A DNA stretch of 64,000 nucleotides from Porphyra umbilicalis (taxonomy: Eukaryota; Rhodophyta; Bangiophyceae; Bangiales; Bangiaceae). A model generated the notes under the pieces. The model saw only the letters and a list, made by a program, of their open reading frames with translations, searched no databases and was not told the origin of the DNA. Position 1 is the stretch's first letter; the number at the start of each line of letters is the position of its first letter. Shown here one piece after another: positions 1-11,600 of this stretch. The stretch spans positions 372,001 to 436,000 of the forward strand of contig KV918787.1 of assembly GCA_002049455.2 (NCBI GenBank), written 5' to 3'. Position numbers and translations under genes: made by a program.

Positions 1-3000
1 AGCAACTGCTCCCCCAACCCCCCCCCCCCCCCCCCCGCCCCCCCCCCGCATAGCGCTCGCCGGCGGCGCCGCTGGTTTTCTGGAGAGAAGAGTCCGCTCC
101 GGCCATCGGTGCAGTGGCTCACACGCGCTGCACCACGACGGCGACCGCGGGAGGCACGACAGCGACGGAGGGGGAAGGGTGGGGGGGGTAGGTGTGCGAT
201 GGCGCTTGAGCCACGCAGAGAGGCTTTCGAGGGCATTCCTGGCTTTCATTTGGGAGTGCCCATGCACAGGCGCTCATTGGCTGCTGACGAAGCGCGCGAC
301 TCGATGGACGGCCGGATCTCGTGAGATCGAATCTTGAAAGGCGCGCAAGAGATCGCACTTCTGGATGAGCGAACTTTGTAGTAGCCTCCCAATGTCAGGG
401 GATCGCTGCAACAAAATGCTTACGCTTCTTCTCGACATACTCTGTACGGACGTCAACCTTCGGTCAGTGGAATATGGGGCGCCGCGCAGAATAGTGCATT
501 CGAATGCACGAGGTATGTGAACATGGGACAAATGCGAGAAACGGTGCTGTGACCTCGTGCGGCTCGCCCAGTGTGCCGGAAGGACTGAAAACGAAGCGTC
601 TGAGCCGTATCTTTCCGACATAGGTGTGCCGTTGAAGGGCTTCCTACAGAAGAATGCGTACCATTTCTTGCAGTAAAAAGTTTTGGGGGGTCTCTATCCC
701 TTGTGTGAAGACTGCTTGTCATTTGCGGTCGTAGCGGCGGAGTTCTGGTCTCTCCAAAAAAAAAGTGCGGTTCTCAGAGGACTAATAGAGCGAGACAGAC
801 TTTAGGGCTCTCCACACCGACGGGCGAGCGCCCGGCGGTCGGCGGCGCGGACAAGAACCCGCGCACTGCCGTCAGCTCCTCGCCTTGGCGGTGGCCCGTG
901 GCGACACAACGGGGAGTTCGAGCAAATGCCATAGAAGACATGTCGTCATCCACCACCCCAACTGGGCCCCGTGGGGGCGGCGTGGGAGCCCTCCCTACCC
1001 ACACGAAAGCGGGGTGATCACGGACGCCCCGCCGCCGCCATGACAAATCGGCCGCCCGCCCTCGACCCGTTCCATGAGGCCTGCCACTGGGGCGCGTTCT
1101 CTCTCGGCCTCAAGCCATCGGCCGTGCTCCTACCCTGTCGACCGCGGCCCTGCCGCGGCGGCAGGCCGGCGGACGGACGCCCACCACCTCGTCTTCACGC
1201 TGCTGCCGCCGTGGAGTCGGGGGCAGGGAAGAAAACACGGACACACAAAGACAAACTCCTAACAGCATGGATGCGCGACCGCCGAAGTCCTTGCGCCAGT
1301 GCACTCTGTGCTCACGAGCCGCAACTCTCGCGTGTCAAGCGACAGTCTCTTGGTCAGAGGCACTGTGCAGGCGAAAGCGCCCGACGTCGAGGTCAGATCA
1401 AGTTTATCAGAGTGCCATTTTGCCATCGACGGCCAAGGGCATCTCTATCGAGAAGTCATTTTGCCATATCCTGTGCCATATTGCTATCCTTCGTGCCAAA
1501 TCTGAGCAGGATGGCCAGAAGGATAGCTATAGCCATCCTTTGTGCCAAAGACGTGGACCAATAGAACGACGAGCAACAGCGTCTCTCGAACGCGCCAGTT
1601 CGGAATTGTTGTGGCTACCTTGCCACAGGCCCTCTGCGCGCGGACTTCGAACCATGCAAGGCGATCATCAGTGCTGGAAGGTGCTTTGCGAGTCATCCAA
1701 GAGGTATGGGCCTCCAGAAGGGGGTGAGCAGCTGGGTTTGCATATACAGCACTAGAATTGACCGGTAGAGATGCTCATAGCTAAAAAATAAGGCCAGATG
1801 GCGATAGCACAATGGCCCACGGATAGACTTGCTCGGCCCGCGTTTATGGCCAGATCCGCATGGTGTCAAAAAAGATCCCGCATGGGCCAGCTTTGCATGG
1901 GGACCAACGAAGACGAGCAGTGGCGTCGCCAAGTGTCCCACCCAGAGAAGCGCCTTCCGCCCCTCACCCAGAGTAGACACTTCAACAGAGGACTCGGTGC
2001 CCGTTGGTTGGGAGTCATGGCAAAGAGCCCATTCTGGACCCTCTTTGGTTATGACCAACTGCTCTCGACCATGGGATGGCTGACTCGTGCAGCTGGTGCG
2101 TGGCTGCCAGATCCGATCGAATATAAATACTACGATGTCCACAAGTACACTATGTCGGCTTGGGGCAAAGACCAGTTATTGTATTTGATGTACAACGACG
2201 ATAAATGTCGCAACTGCTGTACTGTACACCAGCTTAAACTACCCGAAACTATCCGGATAACAAGACAGCTTCGCGTAGTGTGAGTCAGTTCAATCAAGTT
2301 CAGTACTGGTACCCAGAAACAAGCTTCCAGCAGGTCCACCCCTTAGTGGTGGCAATGCCACGCGTTTTGGTGCTGGCGTGGCCCACGCCAAAACGGGCGC
2401 CACGCGGCCACACTTCCCAAGCCGTCCGCGACTCTCCTTGCTGGTGCGCTGGGCGGCGTCTGTGGGGTGCCTAGCGGCAACAGGGTGTGCAGTCAAAAAA
2501 TCTCGGAGACCTCTCTGCCTCCCGAAAGGCTGCTGTTGGGCTCCCGCGGCTGCGCGTGCGAGGCACCAGCGTGGTCCCAAACGGCAAGATGAGCAGCACC
2601 TGTCCAGCAGCAACCTGCGGCACTCGCCCACGTCGGCCGCGAGGAGCTGAGGTCGGGGAGCGCCTCCCCCACCCGCGCCTCGGCCAAGCCACTGGGGCCA
2701 CGTGCGCTGTGGGTCACAGAAACGGCCATCCACGCAACGGCTCTGCCAAGCGGGGTTGCCCAGTGGCGGGCTTTGACAAGGGGAAGCTCCCCCGGCTCTG
2801 GAGGCGGGTGGAGCCACAGGCATTTGCAACACTGAAGGGCACGGGGTGGCAGCCGCACCTGCCGGATACGATATTCGGGCCAGGGGCCCGAGCGGGCCAG
2901 CCACGCCGCCGTCCAGTCCAGCTCGGGGCCGCGCTGGGGGGTGTGCCAAGAGCGTTTGCCAGCAGAGGCCACTTCATGCACGCACGCGTGCTGGTTGTTG

Positions 3001-3412
3001 CGCGAGCAGACGTATGTAGCGCTGGACCCTCCTCACGCCGGTCTCAGTGTTGCAATCGGTCGCCACGTCGCTTCTCTTCCCCCCTCGGCGCCTGTCGCAG
3101 TCGCTCCGCCCCGCACCCCTACACGCTGCCTTTGTGTTTGGGTGTACTGGTGGTGTATTGTGCATCGTGCTCGTTGGCACGCGCACCCGCCGTCACTATT
3201 GTCGCGTCTGTCGTCACGAAGGTGCTCTCGCCTTCCGCGCTGCTGCAGCCGTCTGCTTGTCTCCTTCGCCTGAGTTGTCGTCTCGTTGCACTGTACCCGG
3301 AGGCTTTCCGCGCTTATTTTTCTTCGCGGAGTTGACGGTTCTCCCTGTTTCTTGCACTTCCATCCCTCACTCCCTCTGCCCCACGCCCCCGCCGCTGGTG
3401 CGGGTGTGCGCC
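1..3412. other. Intergenic/5' flank, no supportable gene
   Basis: The window opens with a long poly-C tract (about 18-48). Open frames exist on both strands, but none has a recognisable domain or the codon bias of the real genes here. A TATA-like AATATAAATA stands near 2119, and around 1440-1560 there are several short repeats around TTTTGCCAT and GGATAGCTATAGCCATCC. I see no gene. The last few hundred bases (about 3040-3412) are pyrimidine-rich and are probably promoter and 5' UTR of the following gene. Confidence 0.5.
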
Positions 3413-4498
3413 ATGGCCACCCCGACGCTGTTGACACCATCGCGCATGCGAGCCGACTTGGCCACGCGCGTCGACGCGAGCCCCCCGCGTGGCAGCGCGA
3501 GCGCTCGCCGCCCCCATGATCCTCATCACCCCCACGCCACGCCGCCGCCGGTGAGTGGTAGCGAGCGGGAGTGCCACACACCACCGACCAAGCGAAGCCT
3601 CTTCTCGGCCGAGTCGCCTAGCTTCTCGTCTGGCCTGTCCCCAGTCCCCTTTGCCTCGTCATCTGCTTCTGCTCTTGCGTCTTCTCCCTATGCGTCAGCC
3701 ACTTGCGGCCCGACCGCTTCGGCGTTCCCTCCATCCCGAATCATCCCCCTGCCTCGCCCATCCCAGTCGGGCCCCTCGCCGCTCGCAACCAACTCATCCC
3801 TTGATGAAGCGACTACCCCCGCGACGCGCGCTCGTGTGTCGTCCCCTGGCGCGGTGAGCGGGATGAGTTCGTGGGTGATGACAAGTGTGGTCGTGGCGCC
3901 ACCTGGGTCTGCACCTCCCCCGGCCCCTCCCCCATCGAGTAGCACGCGCACCACGCCGCTGCGTCGCAACCGCCCGGTGCCACGCGCACGCCCCCCGCTG
4001 CGAGTCCTTGGGGAGCCACCGCTGGCGACCCCCGTTCTCCCTGTGGTGATGGCAACCGTAGTGCCCGCGGCTCCTGCGCGCGCCGCGGCGCCCCCGCGGG
4101 CGGCGCTTGTCGTGAGCGGCAACGGGCGTGCCGCCCGCACGCCATCGTCCAGCGGGACGACAACGACGGCGGCGGCGGTGCCGCCCAAGCCGGCGGCCAA
4201 ACCTGTCGGCCCGGTTGCGCTCGGACCCAAGGCGCCACCGCCGAAAGGCCTCAAGAAGGGCGCAGCCAAGGGCGCAGGCAAGTCACGTGCGCCTTCGACT
4301 GCGCCTTCTGGCGCGGCGAGCGGAGCCTCTCGTCCCGCTGCCAGTGTGAGCCACGGTGCAGTGGCAGTGGCGTTTGCGGGATGCACGTTTGAGTCGGCGA
4401 GTCCGGCACCGTCTGCCCTACCCCTGCCATCGTTTGGCGGGAATGGCGGAAAGGTGACGGAACGTTATGGTCTTCGCCGTCATGTGCCGTGCGGTTAA
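3413..4498 (+). CDS. Pro/Ser/Ala-rich protein with Edc1/PNRC-like Dcp1-binding motif
   Basis: Predicted 361-residue protein, almost wholly low complexity: Pro, Ala, Ser and Thr, with Lys/Gly patches near residues 270-300. The start was chosen at the GCCATGG context; upstream in-frame Met codons lie in pyrimidine-rich leader sequence. The informative part is residues about 320-340, which read FAGCTF followed by SPAPSALPLPSF. This closely matches the short linear motif of decapping activators (yeast Edc1/Edc2, metazoan PNRC and related fungal proteins). In that family the proline-rich segment docks on the EVH1 domain of Dcp1 and stimulates Dcp2, in the cytoplasm or P-bodies. No folded domain is visible, which is normal for the family. 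The function is inferred from this motif alone. A GT-rich stretch of about 1 kb follows and may be 3' UTR. Confidence 0.68.
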   Translation: MATPTLLTPSRMRADLATRVDASPPRGSASARRPHDPHHPHATPPPVSGSERECHTPPTKRSLFSAESPSFSSGLSPVPFASSSASALASSPYASATCGPTASAFPPSRIIPLPRPSQSGPSPLATNSSLDEATTPATRARVSSPGAVSGMSSWVMTSVVVAPPGSAPPPAPPPSSSTRTTPLRRNRPVPRARPPLRVLGEPPLATPVLPVVMATVVPAAPARAAAPPRAALVVSGNGRAARTPSSSGTTTTAAAVPPKPAAKPVGPVALGPKAPPPKGLKKGAAKGAGKSRAPSTAPSGAASGASRPAASVSHGAVAVAFAGCTFESASPAPSALPLPSFGGNGGKVTERYGLRRHVPCG

Positions 4499-5602
4499 GC
4501 CCTTTAAGTGCTGTGGCGGTGTTCGTGGTTGTATTGGCCGCTAGGTTGGGAGTGTGGCGGCGGCGGGATTGTGCTTGCGGCTGTCAGTGTCGTCGCTGCT
4601 TCCGCGCTTGTGTGGTGGAGGCGGTGGCGGCTTCGTGTTCTGTTGTTGTTGCGAGGCTGGATGCTGTGCGGGTGTGGGTTCCGGTGCGGATGTGGATGCT
4701 GGTGCGAGTGCGGATGTCAGTGCACGTGCGGATACTCTTGTTGCGAGCCGGTTGTGGCGGCTGCCCATGGTGTGGGTCCATGTCGCGTGATGCTCAATTG
4801 TGTGGGCGCTGAGTCTGGCTCATTGTTTTGTGGCCTGGCTGAGATGATGCGGCGCGAGGTGCTGTGTTGCGATTGTTTGGCAGGTGTGGCGGTGTCGTCA
4901 CGTGCAGCTACGCTGTTTGAGCTGTTGTGGCCGTGAGTGGTGTGGCGATCTCGTGTGTGTCGTGTGTTGTGCGACTTGAGCTTTGGGCTGCAGTGGTGGA
5001 TGGCGTTTGTTGGAGGCCCATTGGGTGGTGTGGGTCGTCCGTGTCCTGGCGCCTTGCATGTGCTTCCTGTGGATGAGCCGTCCGGCTCATGAGCGTGTTT
5101 CGCTGTGGTCTCCTGAGATGGTCTATCTCTTGTTCTTGTTGGCGTGCCGTGTGTGAGCTTGACTTGACTGGTCGTGCTGCTTGAGTTGGCGCACGGGTCG
5201 TTGGGCAGGCCACGCTTCTGTGTATGCAGCTTTGTATTGTTTTGGTGGAGAGAGACGATGCGTTGCATCGTTTGTTGAAGGCATGTGGGCATTCTCCTCG
5301 CCCTGTTTTCTGTGTTTTTTTAGATATCACCTCCACGCTTTTTGTACCTGCTCTCGCTCATGTTGCTTGCGGACTGCCTCCGATGCTGGGACGCCCTGTC
5401 AGTCGGCAAGCTCCATGCCTTTTGTGAATGCACATGAGGTCTAACCACCTTCTCCCATCACATACACAGCTCCGAGCAGCCTGACAGGGCTGTCCGAGGG
5501 ATGAAATAGAAAGGATTGACTGTACAAAAAAGAAAGGGAACAGCTGTTAAAAACAAGCAACTGGCTGTGGTGCCGCCATGTTGCTACCCCACCAGTCATC
5601 CC
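4499..5602. other. GT-rich intergenic/3' UTR stretch
   Basis: Strongly strand-asymmetric (T/G-rich on +, few A), unlike the C/G-rich neighbourhood. It probably holds the 3' UTRs of the converging genes on either side (the + gene ending at 4498 and the - bZIP gene ending at 5603). I see no coding region: the open frames here are strings of Cys, Gly and Val produced by the composition. Confidence 0.45.
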
Positions 5603-6415
5603 TCAGTAAGAAGAGCGTGCCCCTGCGGGGCCTGGCCGTCCATACCCGAGGGCACTCTGAAGCTGTCCGACGAGGCCAGTCAGGCGGGCGACCTGCCCCC
5701 TAAGCGATCGAATCTCGTCGTCCTTCTCGGCCAGCGTGCCTTCAAGGTTCTCGACGCGGGCGCGCTTGCGGTTACGGCTCCGCTCCGCCGCCGAGCGGTT
5801 GAGAATAACACGCAGCGCCCGCTTCTCGTCGTCCGTGAAGGCGTACCCGCGGTGTTGCCTCGGCAAATCGGCGTCTGTGCAATTGGTGGCGCGCAGCCGC
5901 ACGACCAGCTGCCGCGCGAGCAGGCGGATGTCGGATGGCGACGCGTCCTTCGACGTCGCATGCGTCATTTCTGGGTGAGACCGCACCGCTGCAATGATGG
6001 CGGCGGCACCTGGCGACGGCGGCTGGCCGTCCAGCTCTGCCCCGCCGGCGGCGCCCCCGTCACTGCCACCAGTGCCGCCAGAGCCGCTGCTGCGGCTACC
6101 GTGGGAGGTGCCGCTGCCGTGGCTTGGGCGGCGGGTCATGTGCCCCTCGTTGTTGTGGTCGGCACCACTGAACGCAGCGGCAGCAGCGGGGGTCGCGGGC
6201 TGGCCGGCGGTGGAGTGGCCTGAAGCGAGGGTGTCTGTCAGCATCGAGAGGAAGGCTGCCGTCGGGGGCTGGTCGGGGTACCGGGGTGCGGCCATACTCG
6301 TCGGCGGCTGCGCGTCCATGGGTGCAAACCAGCCGTGGAAGGAAGTGTCCTCGTCCAAGGTTGTCGTAGAGAAGGCCTCTGCCGTAGGGTCGGCGGGGTC
6401 GTGGGCCTGTGACAT
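5603..6415 (-). CDS. bZIP transcription factor
   Basis: Predicted 270-residue nuclear DNA-binding protein. Residues about 195-265 form a bZIP. The basic region contains NRSAAERSR, fitting the N-x7-R signature, followed by KRARVENLE and heptad leucines (EGTLAEKDDEI, SLRGQVARL, LVGQLQSAL). The N-terminal two thirds are a low-complexity acidic and Ser/Gly/Ala-rich region, typical of an activation domain. The start was taken at the ATG at 6415, giving MSQAHDPADP; an upstream in-frame ATG at 6559 would add 48 residues that look like leader. No intron is needed. It converges with the proline-rich gene across a GT-rich spacer. Target genes cannot be inferred. The DNA-binding call is firm; assignment to a bZIP subgroup is not. 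Confidence 0.9.
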   Translation of the reverse strand: MSQAHDPADPTAEAFSTTTLDEDTSFHGWFAPMDAQPPTSMAAPRYPDQPPTAAFLSMLTDTLASGHSTAGQPATPAAAAAFSGADHNNEGHMTRRPSHGSGTSHGSRSSGSGGTGGSDGGAAGGAELDGQPPSPGAAAIIAAVRSHPEMTHATSKDASPSDIRLLARQLVVRLRATNCTDADLPRQHRGYAFTDDEKRALRVILNRSAAERSRNRKRARVENLEGTLAEKDDEIRSLRGQVARLTGLVGQLQSALGYGRPGPAGARSSY

Positions 6416-8175
6416 GGTAGCGAGCAAAGGGGATCGGCACAAACAACGTTCGGCACAAGCCGTCAAAGAAAGAGAGAGGATGGTGAAACAAACCGGGGGT
6501 CGTGGAGGAGGTAAGTTGGTGCTCGCACTCTGCATAAGATCGAGTGCTGGGTTGCTCACACAGGAGAAAGCAATGCGGAGGTGAAAGCAGGAAACATGCT
6601 GTTCAAATAGGGGCTCTCCATAGCAGAAGCGCGCATACCTTGGGGCGTCGACTCAGGCGTAGGCGAGAGAGGTGAGCACTGGGTCCTCGCCTCGCAGATC
6701 CGCTCTCTGGTGCGCGCCAGGCGGTGTCAATACTCGAGCTCCTTGGCAGGCTGATACACACTGATGCCGTGGCACAAGGGTGGACGCACGAGTTCACTGG
6801 CAGGGACGCTAAAGCGCCGGTACTACGTAGACCGCTTCGGCCTCTGCCAGAGCGACGCGGCCACAGCAACGACTCTATCAGGCAGCGAAAACGGGGGTGA
6901 GGACGCCCAGCAAGGCGAACGCTTGGACGTACCCTGCTGGCCAGTTGCGATGGAGGCAGCAAGGTCCTGTCCGCCGCGTGCGGTGCCGCCCACTACGCCA
7001 GCCCTGTCACCCACAAGAAGAAGAGGCGTGACTGGAAGGGCTGCACGTGAGGCCGACCCAGGCTACCTGGGCCAGGTAGCGCCCAGCCATCGCCCGAGTT
7101 GCCACGTCCGCGACAGGTGACGAAACATCAGTGGCGCGTCCTTACCCCTGCCGATCCCCCGTCACCATTGCTGTTCGATGGACAATGGACATGCCATTGT
7201 CGGCCCGAGACGCCTGCCACGGGTGTTGGCGCACTCCCCAATCGCCCCGTCCCGCCCTTGCGGCAGTTCATTGTTGCACTGTCAGGAGGGCTTCAGGATG
7301 CTTGTCGACGGCGCGTGTCAGGACCCCAGGTGGACTGTCGAGCGGGGCTCAAACAGCGCCCAATAAGGGGGCGTAGCGACCAGATTTCGGGTAAGATGAG
7401 CGTGGACCTTGTCACCGCAGCCAAAGCACCCAATGGAATCGCGCCATGGTGGGCATCTTGCCGAAAGACGCATGCGTCCAGTGCGCGCACTGCTGGGCAG
7501 AGAGTGTGCAATCGAAAGGCTGTTTTTCACATTTTGCAACCTGCTGCAAGGCACTCACCGCGTTTCTGTATGGGGTTATGCAATTCAAGCAGAGTGGCCC
7601 AGCAAGGCGTGAGTCCCGACTGACAGCAGCGTGATGTTGGGATGTCCACCACAGCGACACACCGCACAGTTTCCCATCGTTGCGATGATCGCAAGGCATG
7701 AAGCACTTGCCGGTGCATATGAAGCATGTGGCAGTCTCTAGGTTTTCTGACAACTGATGCAACGATTAAAACATCCATTAGTGCTTTGCGAGAGTGATGC
7801 CTGCCACTTCGGACTGCAGAGCACCTCACCAACTCGTCTCCTCCCTGCATACCATACTCAGTCACACCTCGCCAGCGGTCCCACGAGGCGCTGTTCGTGA
7901 AAACGAGAAAATTCCGACATGGACGGCAGTCGCACAGTGTTCAAAATCCTTGGTACCTCCTTTCAGATCTCGAATCTTGTCCGCTGGTGCTGTCTTGCTC
8001 CCAACCTGACGGGCGTCCGTCGTGTTGCCGACTCGGCCAGCTTGAGCTCGCTTGGGATCCTTGTCACTGACGCGCCTTTCAGCTGGCTTGCTTTGCCACT
8101 TGCCCAGGTCGCCGCGCACCCGCCTTGCCAGCCAGCCGCCTGGCAGCGCGCCCTCCTCGCAGCGCGCCTCCGGCA
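6416..8175. other. Intergenic, no clear gene
   Basis: The upstream flank of the bZIP gene, plus sequence without codon bias. A short Cys-rich frame on the minus strand (7412-7762) was considered as a zinc-binding transposon remnant but not accepted. No RNA gene was recognised by eye. Confidence 0.4.
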
Positions 8176-8622
8176 CTACGTACGCACGACCTTGACCGTC
8201 AGGGTGCGGGCTCGTAGCTTGGACACCCGCGTTCCATCCGACACGTAGGCGGACAGCTTGAGCGCCCCCGGCTTGAGCTTGAGCGCCCGAAAGAGACCGT
8301 CATAGTCACCGCCGAGGGAAAACGGGGCGAACCGCTCGCGCCGCGCGTACTTCTTGGGGGACGTCCACACGATGGCGTGCGAGCGTGCCGAGGTCGCCAT
8401 GGCCGCAATTGCCACGGGGCCGTCCGACAGGTCAATCACGGAGTTGCGGTTCAAGCGGGCCATCCACTTGCCGGTGCGCGGGTCGACGAGCCAAAAGCCA
8501 ATGATACGCGCAGCCTCGTGCGCCGCCGCGGGGCGGGGAGCAACGGCGATAGTAGCAAGCATCGCGAGCACCAGCGTCGCGAGCAGGCGGGTAGGGGATG
8601 CCATGGTGGTGCGGCCCGCCAT
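8176..8622 (-). CDS. Small secreted beta-sandwich domain protein
   Basis: Predicted 148 residues, with a clear N-terminal signal sequence: after MAGRTTMASPTR comes a hydrophobic run (LLATLVLAMLATIAV) ending at AAAH, a plausible signal-peptidase site. The remainder is a single domain. Landmarks are GFWLVDPRTGKWM, a Val-Ile-Asp-Leu strand, an IVWTSPKKYARRERFAPFSL segment, GGDYDGLF, then LKPGALKLSAY and a closing LTVKV. This order (a property statement, a strand ending in DL, an F-x-R-x-E-x-x-P-F/Y-x-L-x-GD segment, a G-x-h-x-h-x-A/S-x-x strand) matches the Ig-like repeats often fused to cadherin, FN3 or dockerin modules in secreted proteins of PVC bacteria and some algae. Start at 8622; ATG 8604 is an alternative. 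A free-standing single copy is unusual. Probably extracellular or cell-wall; function unknown. Confidence 0.72.
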   Translation of the reverse strand: MAGRTTMASPTRLLATLVLAMLATIAVAPRPAAAHEAARIIGFWLVDPRTGKWMARLNRNSVIDLSDGPVAIAAMATSARSHAIVWTSPKKYARRERFAPFSLGGDYDGLFRALKLKPGALKLSAYVSDGTRVSKLRARTLTVKVVRT

Positions 8623-11600
8623 CGTGAAAGAGGGAAAAAGGGAGGAGGGGGGTGAGCCTGGTGAGCAAGTGCGGTGGGAAGGGCGTGAACAAGGGGCGGC
8701 AATCACGTGCGGAGGACGATACGCTGATGGGGAAGGGCGACGATGGGAGAGGCTGCATGTGCGTTCGGAGCTCCGTCGCACCGAGTCGCTCTTGTGCCGG
8801 TATACACCAGGTAGAGCGGGGGGGTGGCTGCCCTGCGAGATCTCACTCGCCTCATGGAGGGACCCCCGTCATGCCCCTTCACGGTGGCATCCTCCGGCAC
8901 CCTCGGGCACCCACCTCGCATCGTGCGTTGCGAGCCGCTTCTGCACGGGAGGCAGAACTCATCCCCATCCGTACCTACTGCCGTGCGGCCGGGAGGTGGC
9001 CGCCTCGCTGTCCTTGGTTTCATCCCCTCACATCGGGCAGGGGCGGTTGTCGATTGGCACTACCATCATGCTAACTGTACCCACCGGCTTTGGGTGGCTT
9101 GGGTGGCTTGGGTGGCGGCTGGCAGGCGGTACCTCGTCGACACCATCTGGCCGCCTCCCCCGCCCAAGCGGCAAGTCGCCACCCAACGAGCGACGGGCGT
9201 ACAAGATAAGGCCACTTGCGGGACCCACCAAATGGTCTAGACACACGCCTCCTCCCACTGGTTTGTTGACACGCATCGCCTGGCCTCACCTACCGCCACG
9301 CCACCCCCGCACCGCTGCGGTGCGGTCGCGGTCGCGAGTGGCACCAGGGGAGGCGGTCGGCGCCGCGCGCGGGATCTGTTCCCGCCCGACCCGTGCGCCA
9401 CGGCGGTGGCGACGTGGTGTGGCCGGCGCGACCGCGCGGCGCGCACCCGTCGGCCCGGCCGGGGTAAATCAGCCCGCCCCTCCACAGCGCTCGCCGCGTG
9501 GCGGCACCCAAGGGCGCAGCGCCCCTTGAGCGGGGCGCAGAGGCTCACCCGGAGCCGCAGCGGGAGGCCCGGTCGGCAGCCCAGCGGTGGAGGCGGTGGT
9601 GGGGCCGCGGTTTGCTGAGTCGCCACTGTCCCGCGTGGTGGCTCAGCGGCGGGCGCCTGCCGAGTCAGTCGCCGGCACGAGCGCTCGTGCTCGAGCAGAA
9701 CGAAGAGGATGGGCCCACAGTGGAGACAGGTTTTGCGTGCAAAGAATTGACCGGTCTTGGGTGCAGCAAACACTACTAAATTTAAGTATGCAAATATCCG
9801 GCGAGCGATGCGAGTTGGTCGGCTGAGACACCGTCAGCCATACTGTGTATCCTCGAGCCCAGATGACATTTTTCTATCCCTTCTCCTATCGCGGCAAAGG
9901 ACTCCCTATCCCTGAGGTACGGCTCCTCCCTCCCACACGGATGTATGCATACGGGTGCGATCATGGGGCCGCCGAGCGCCCGATGGATGGGGGCAAGGCG
10001 CACCCGTCCACCGTGGAGCAGGACTGCCGACCACCCCACCACTGACGCGGTCGTGAGGAACTGGGCGGCACGGGCTACCGTCGGTCGCACCGCCACCGCC
10101 GACATCCCTACTCCCGTTGCCACCGCCGTGTAGGCGGCGCACAACCCCAGCGCCCCTTGCCGCCGCTGCCGCCTCCAGGTCTTTGTGTGTGCAACCCCCT
10201 CCGCGCCCACTAAAGTGAACAAAGGAACCCCCCGCAACGACGTGCCATCCGCTCCAATACATGGTAGCGCACAAAGCGAAACTTCAGGGCCGAAACGCCA
10301 GCACGCAGGTCCATGAAACAAAGGGCACCGACCCACGGGGCGGGAAAAGGGTGAACATCGGCACGACGGCGACGGACGGAAGCGGGCAGCGCCGCCACTG
10401 GTGAAAATTTGAGCGCATCGCTGTGCGCGGTGGCGCTCTCCCCCTCATCCTTGGTCCACGGGACCCCGCGACTGTGCTACAGGCGCCGCCGCGGGGGTGC
10501 CGCCCCCCACCCGTCCCACTCTAGTTTGCTGTGGGACGCCGTCTCTGCCACCACTCCCCACCACTCGCCGCGCACGGCGCCGTTGCTCCCCCGACGAACG
10601 CGGCCGCACGGCGGCGTGCGACCGTGGTGGGCGCGTCGCTGCTGTTGTGGGGGGGGGGCGCGCCACGGGGGGCCGCCGCGGGCACCGTCTCCCACCGCAG
10701 GGGCCAGCGTGCGCGCCACCTCCGTGGCGTGGGCGGCGGTGACGGAGGCGGCGCGGTCGTGTGCGGGCCACGCGGCAGGCGACAATAGGTCTGTCTGCCT
10801 CCGCCCGTTCGCCTCCCCACCGCTTGGTCCAGCCGATGCTTTCTGGCCCTACTCCGTACCCCCTCCAATTGCCTCCCACCCCGCGTTGGGCCGGCATGGT
10901 TCGGTGATGAGTGTGACGGTGCAGCCGCAGTGCGCAGTGTGCACAATGTTGTCGCTCTCGATGGGGTTGTGCAATGGGCTGCGTGAGGAGCAACGGCAAT
11001 CTGATATGTCTGGTGGACCAATAATCCGAAATAATGTAGGCGAGAAGTTGAAAAAATCGGTTGACTACTCTGGGAAATCTACTTCGACTATCCACGAAAT
11101 ATTAACAATTGTTCGTGGCTGGCACAGCTGTTGTACTTTATGCCACGTGGTACTAAATCGATGCAGTGAAACATAACAGATGGAAGCAGCACACACACCT
11201 GTGGTCGGTCCCACTGCACGCGCACACGCTCGCGTCCGGGTAGAATCTCCATCATGATCGGCCCAAGCAGCATCAACGACGCATGATGTCTCTGGAACCC
11301 GGCGAGGAAGACTCTCGTTGACACGTTGTTTCCAAGAGTCAAGGGATTGTTCCAGGAACACTTGTATACGGCATGTTCTGTTTGATGGGGCGCAGCCTCA
11401 TTGTCTGCTGATATATATTTTTCCAATGCAGACTCCGTGGCCACTGGTGCGAAAATCCCGTTGCAGAACAGGACGAGGAAGAGTGCCTGGGTTGCCACTG
11501 TGTTTCATGACAAGTGGCCTTGGCCGTACCGACAGGTAGTTTCCATAGCACCGGTCTTTCGTGGAGCTGCTCAAGCCCGTGGAAGAAGTGAAGCTGGTCA

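Noticed and set aside
7412-7762. Minus-strand Cys-rich frame (CFICTGKCFMPCDHR, CLNC) as a zinc-finger gene or transposon remnant
   Set aside because: Short, with no flanking domain, and the plus strand across the same bases is equally Cys-rich. No family could be named.
10409-11176. 255-residue plus-strand frame as a gene
   Set aside because: No motif, and the minus strand is equally open; composition changes half-way through, from GC-rich to balanced, which real genes here do not show.
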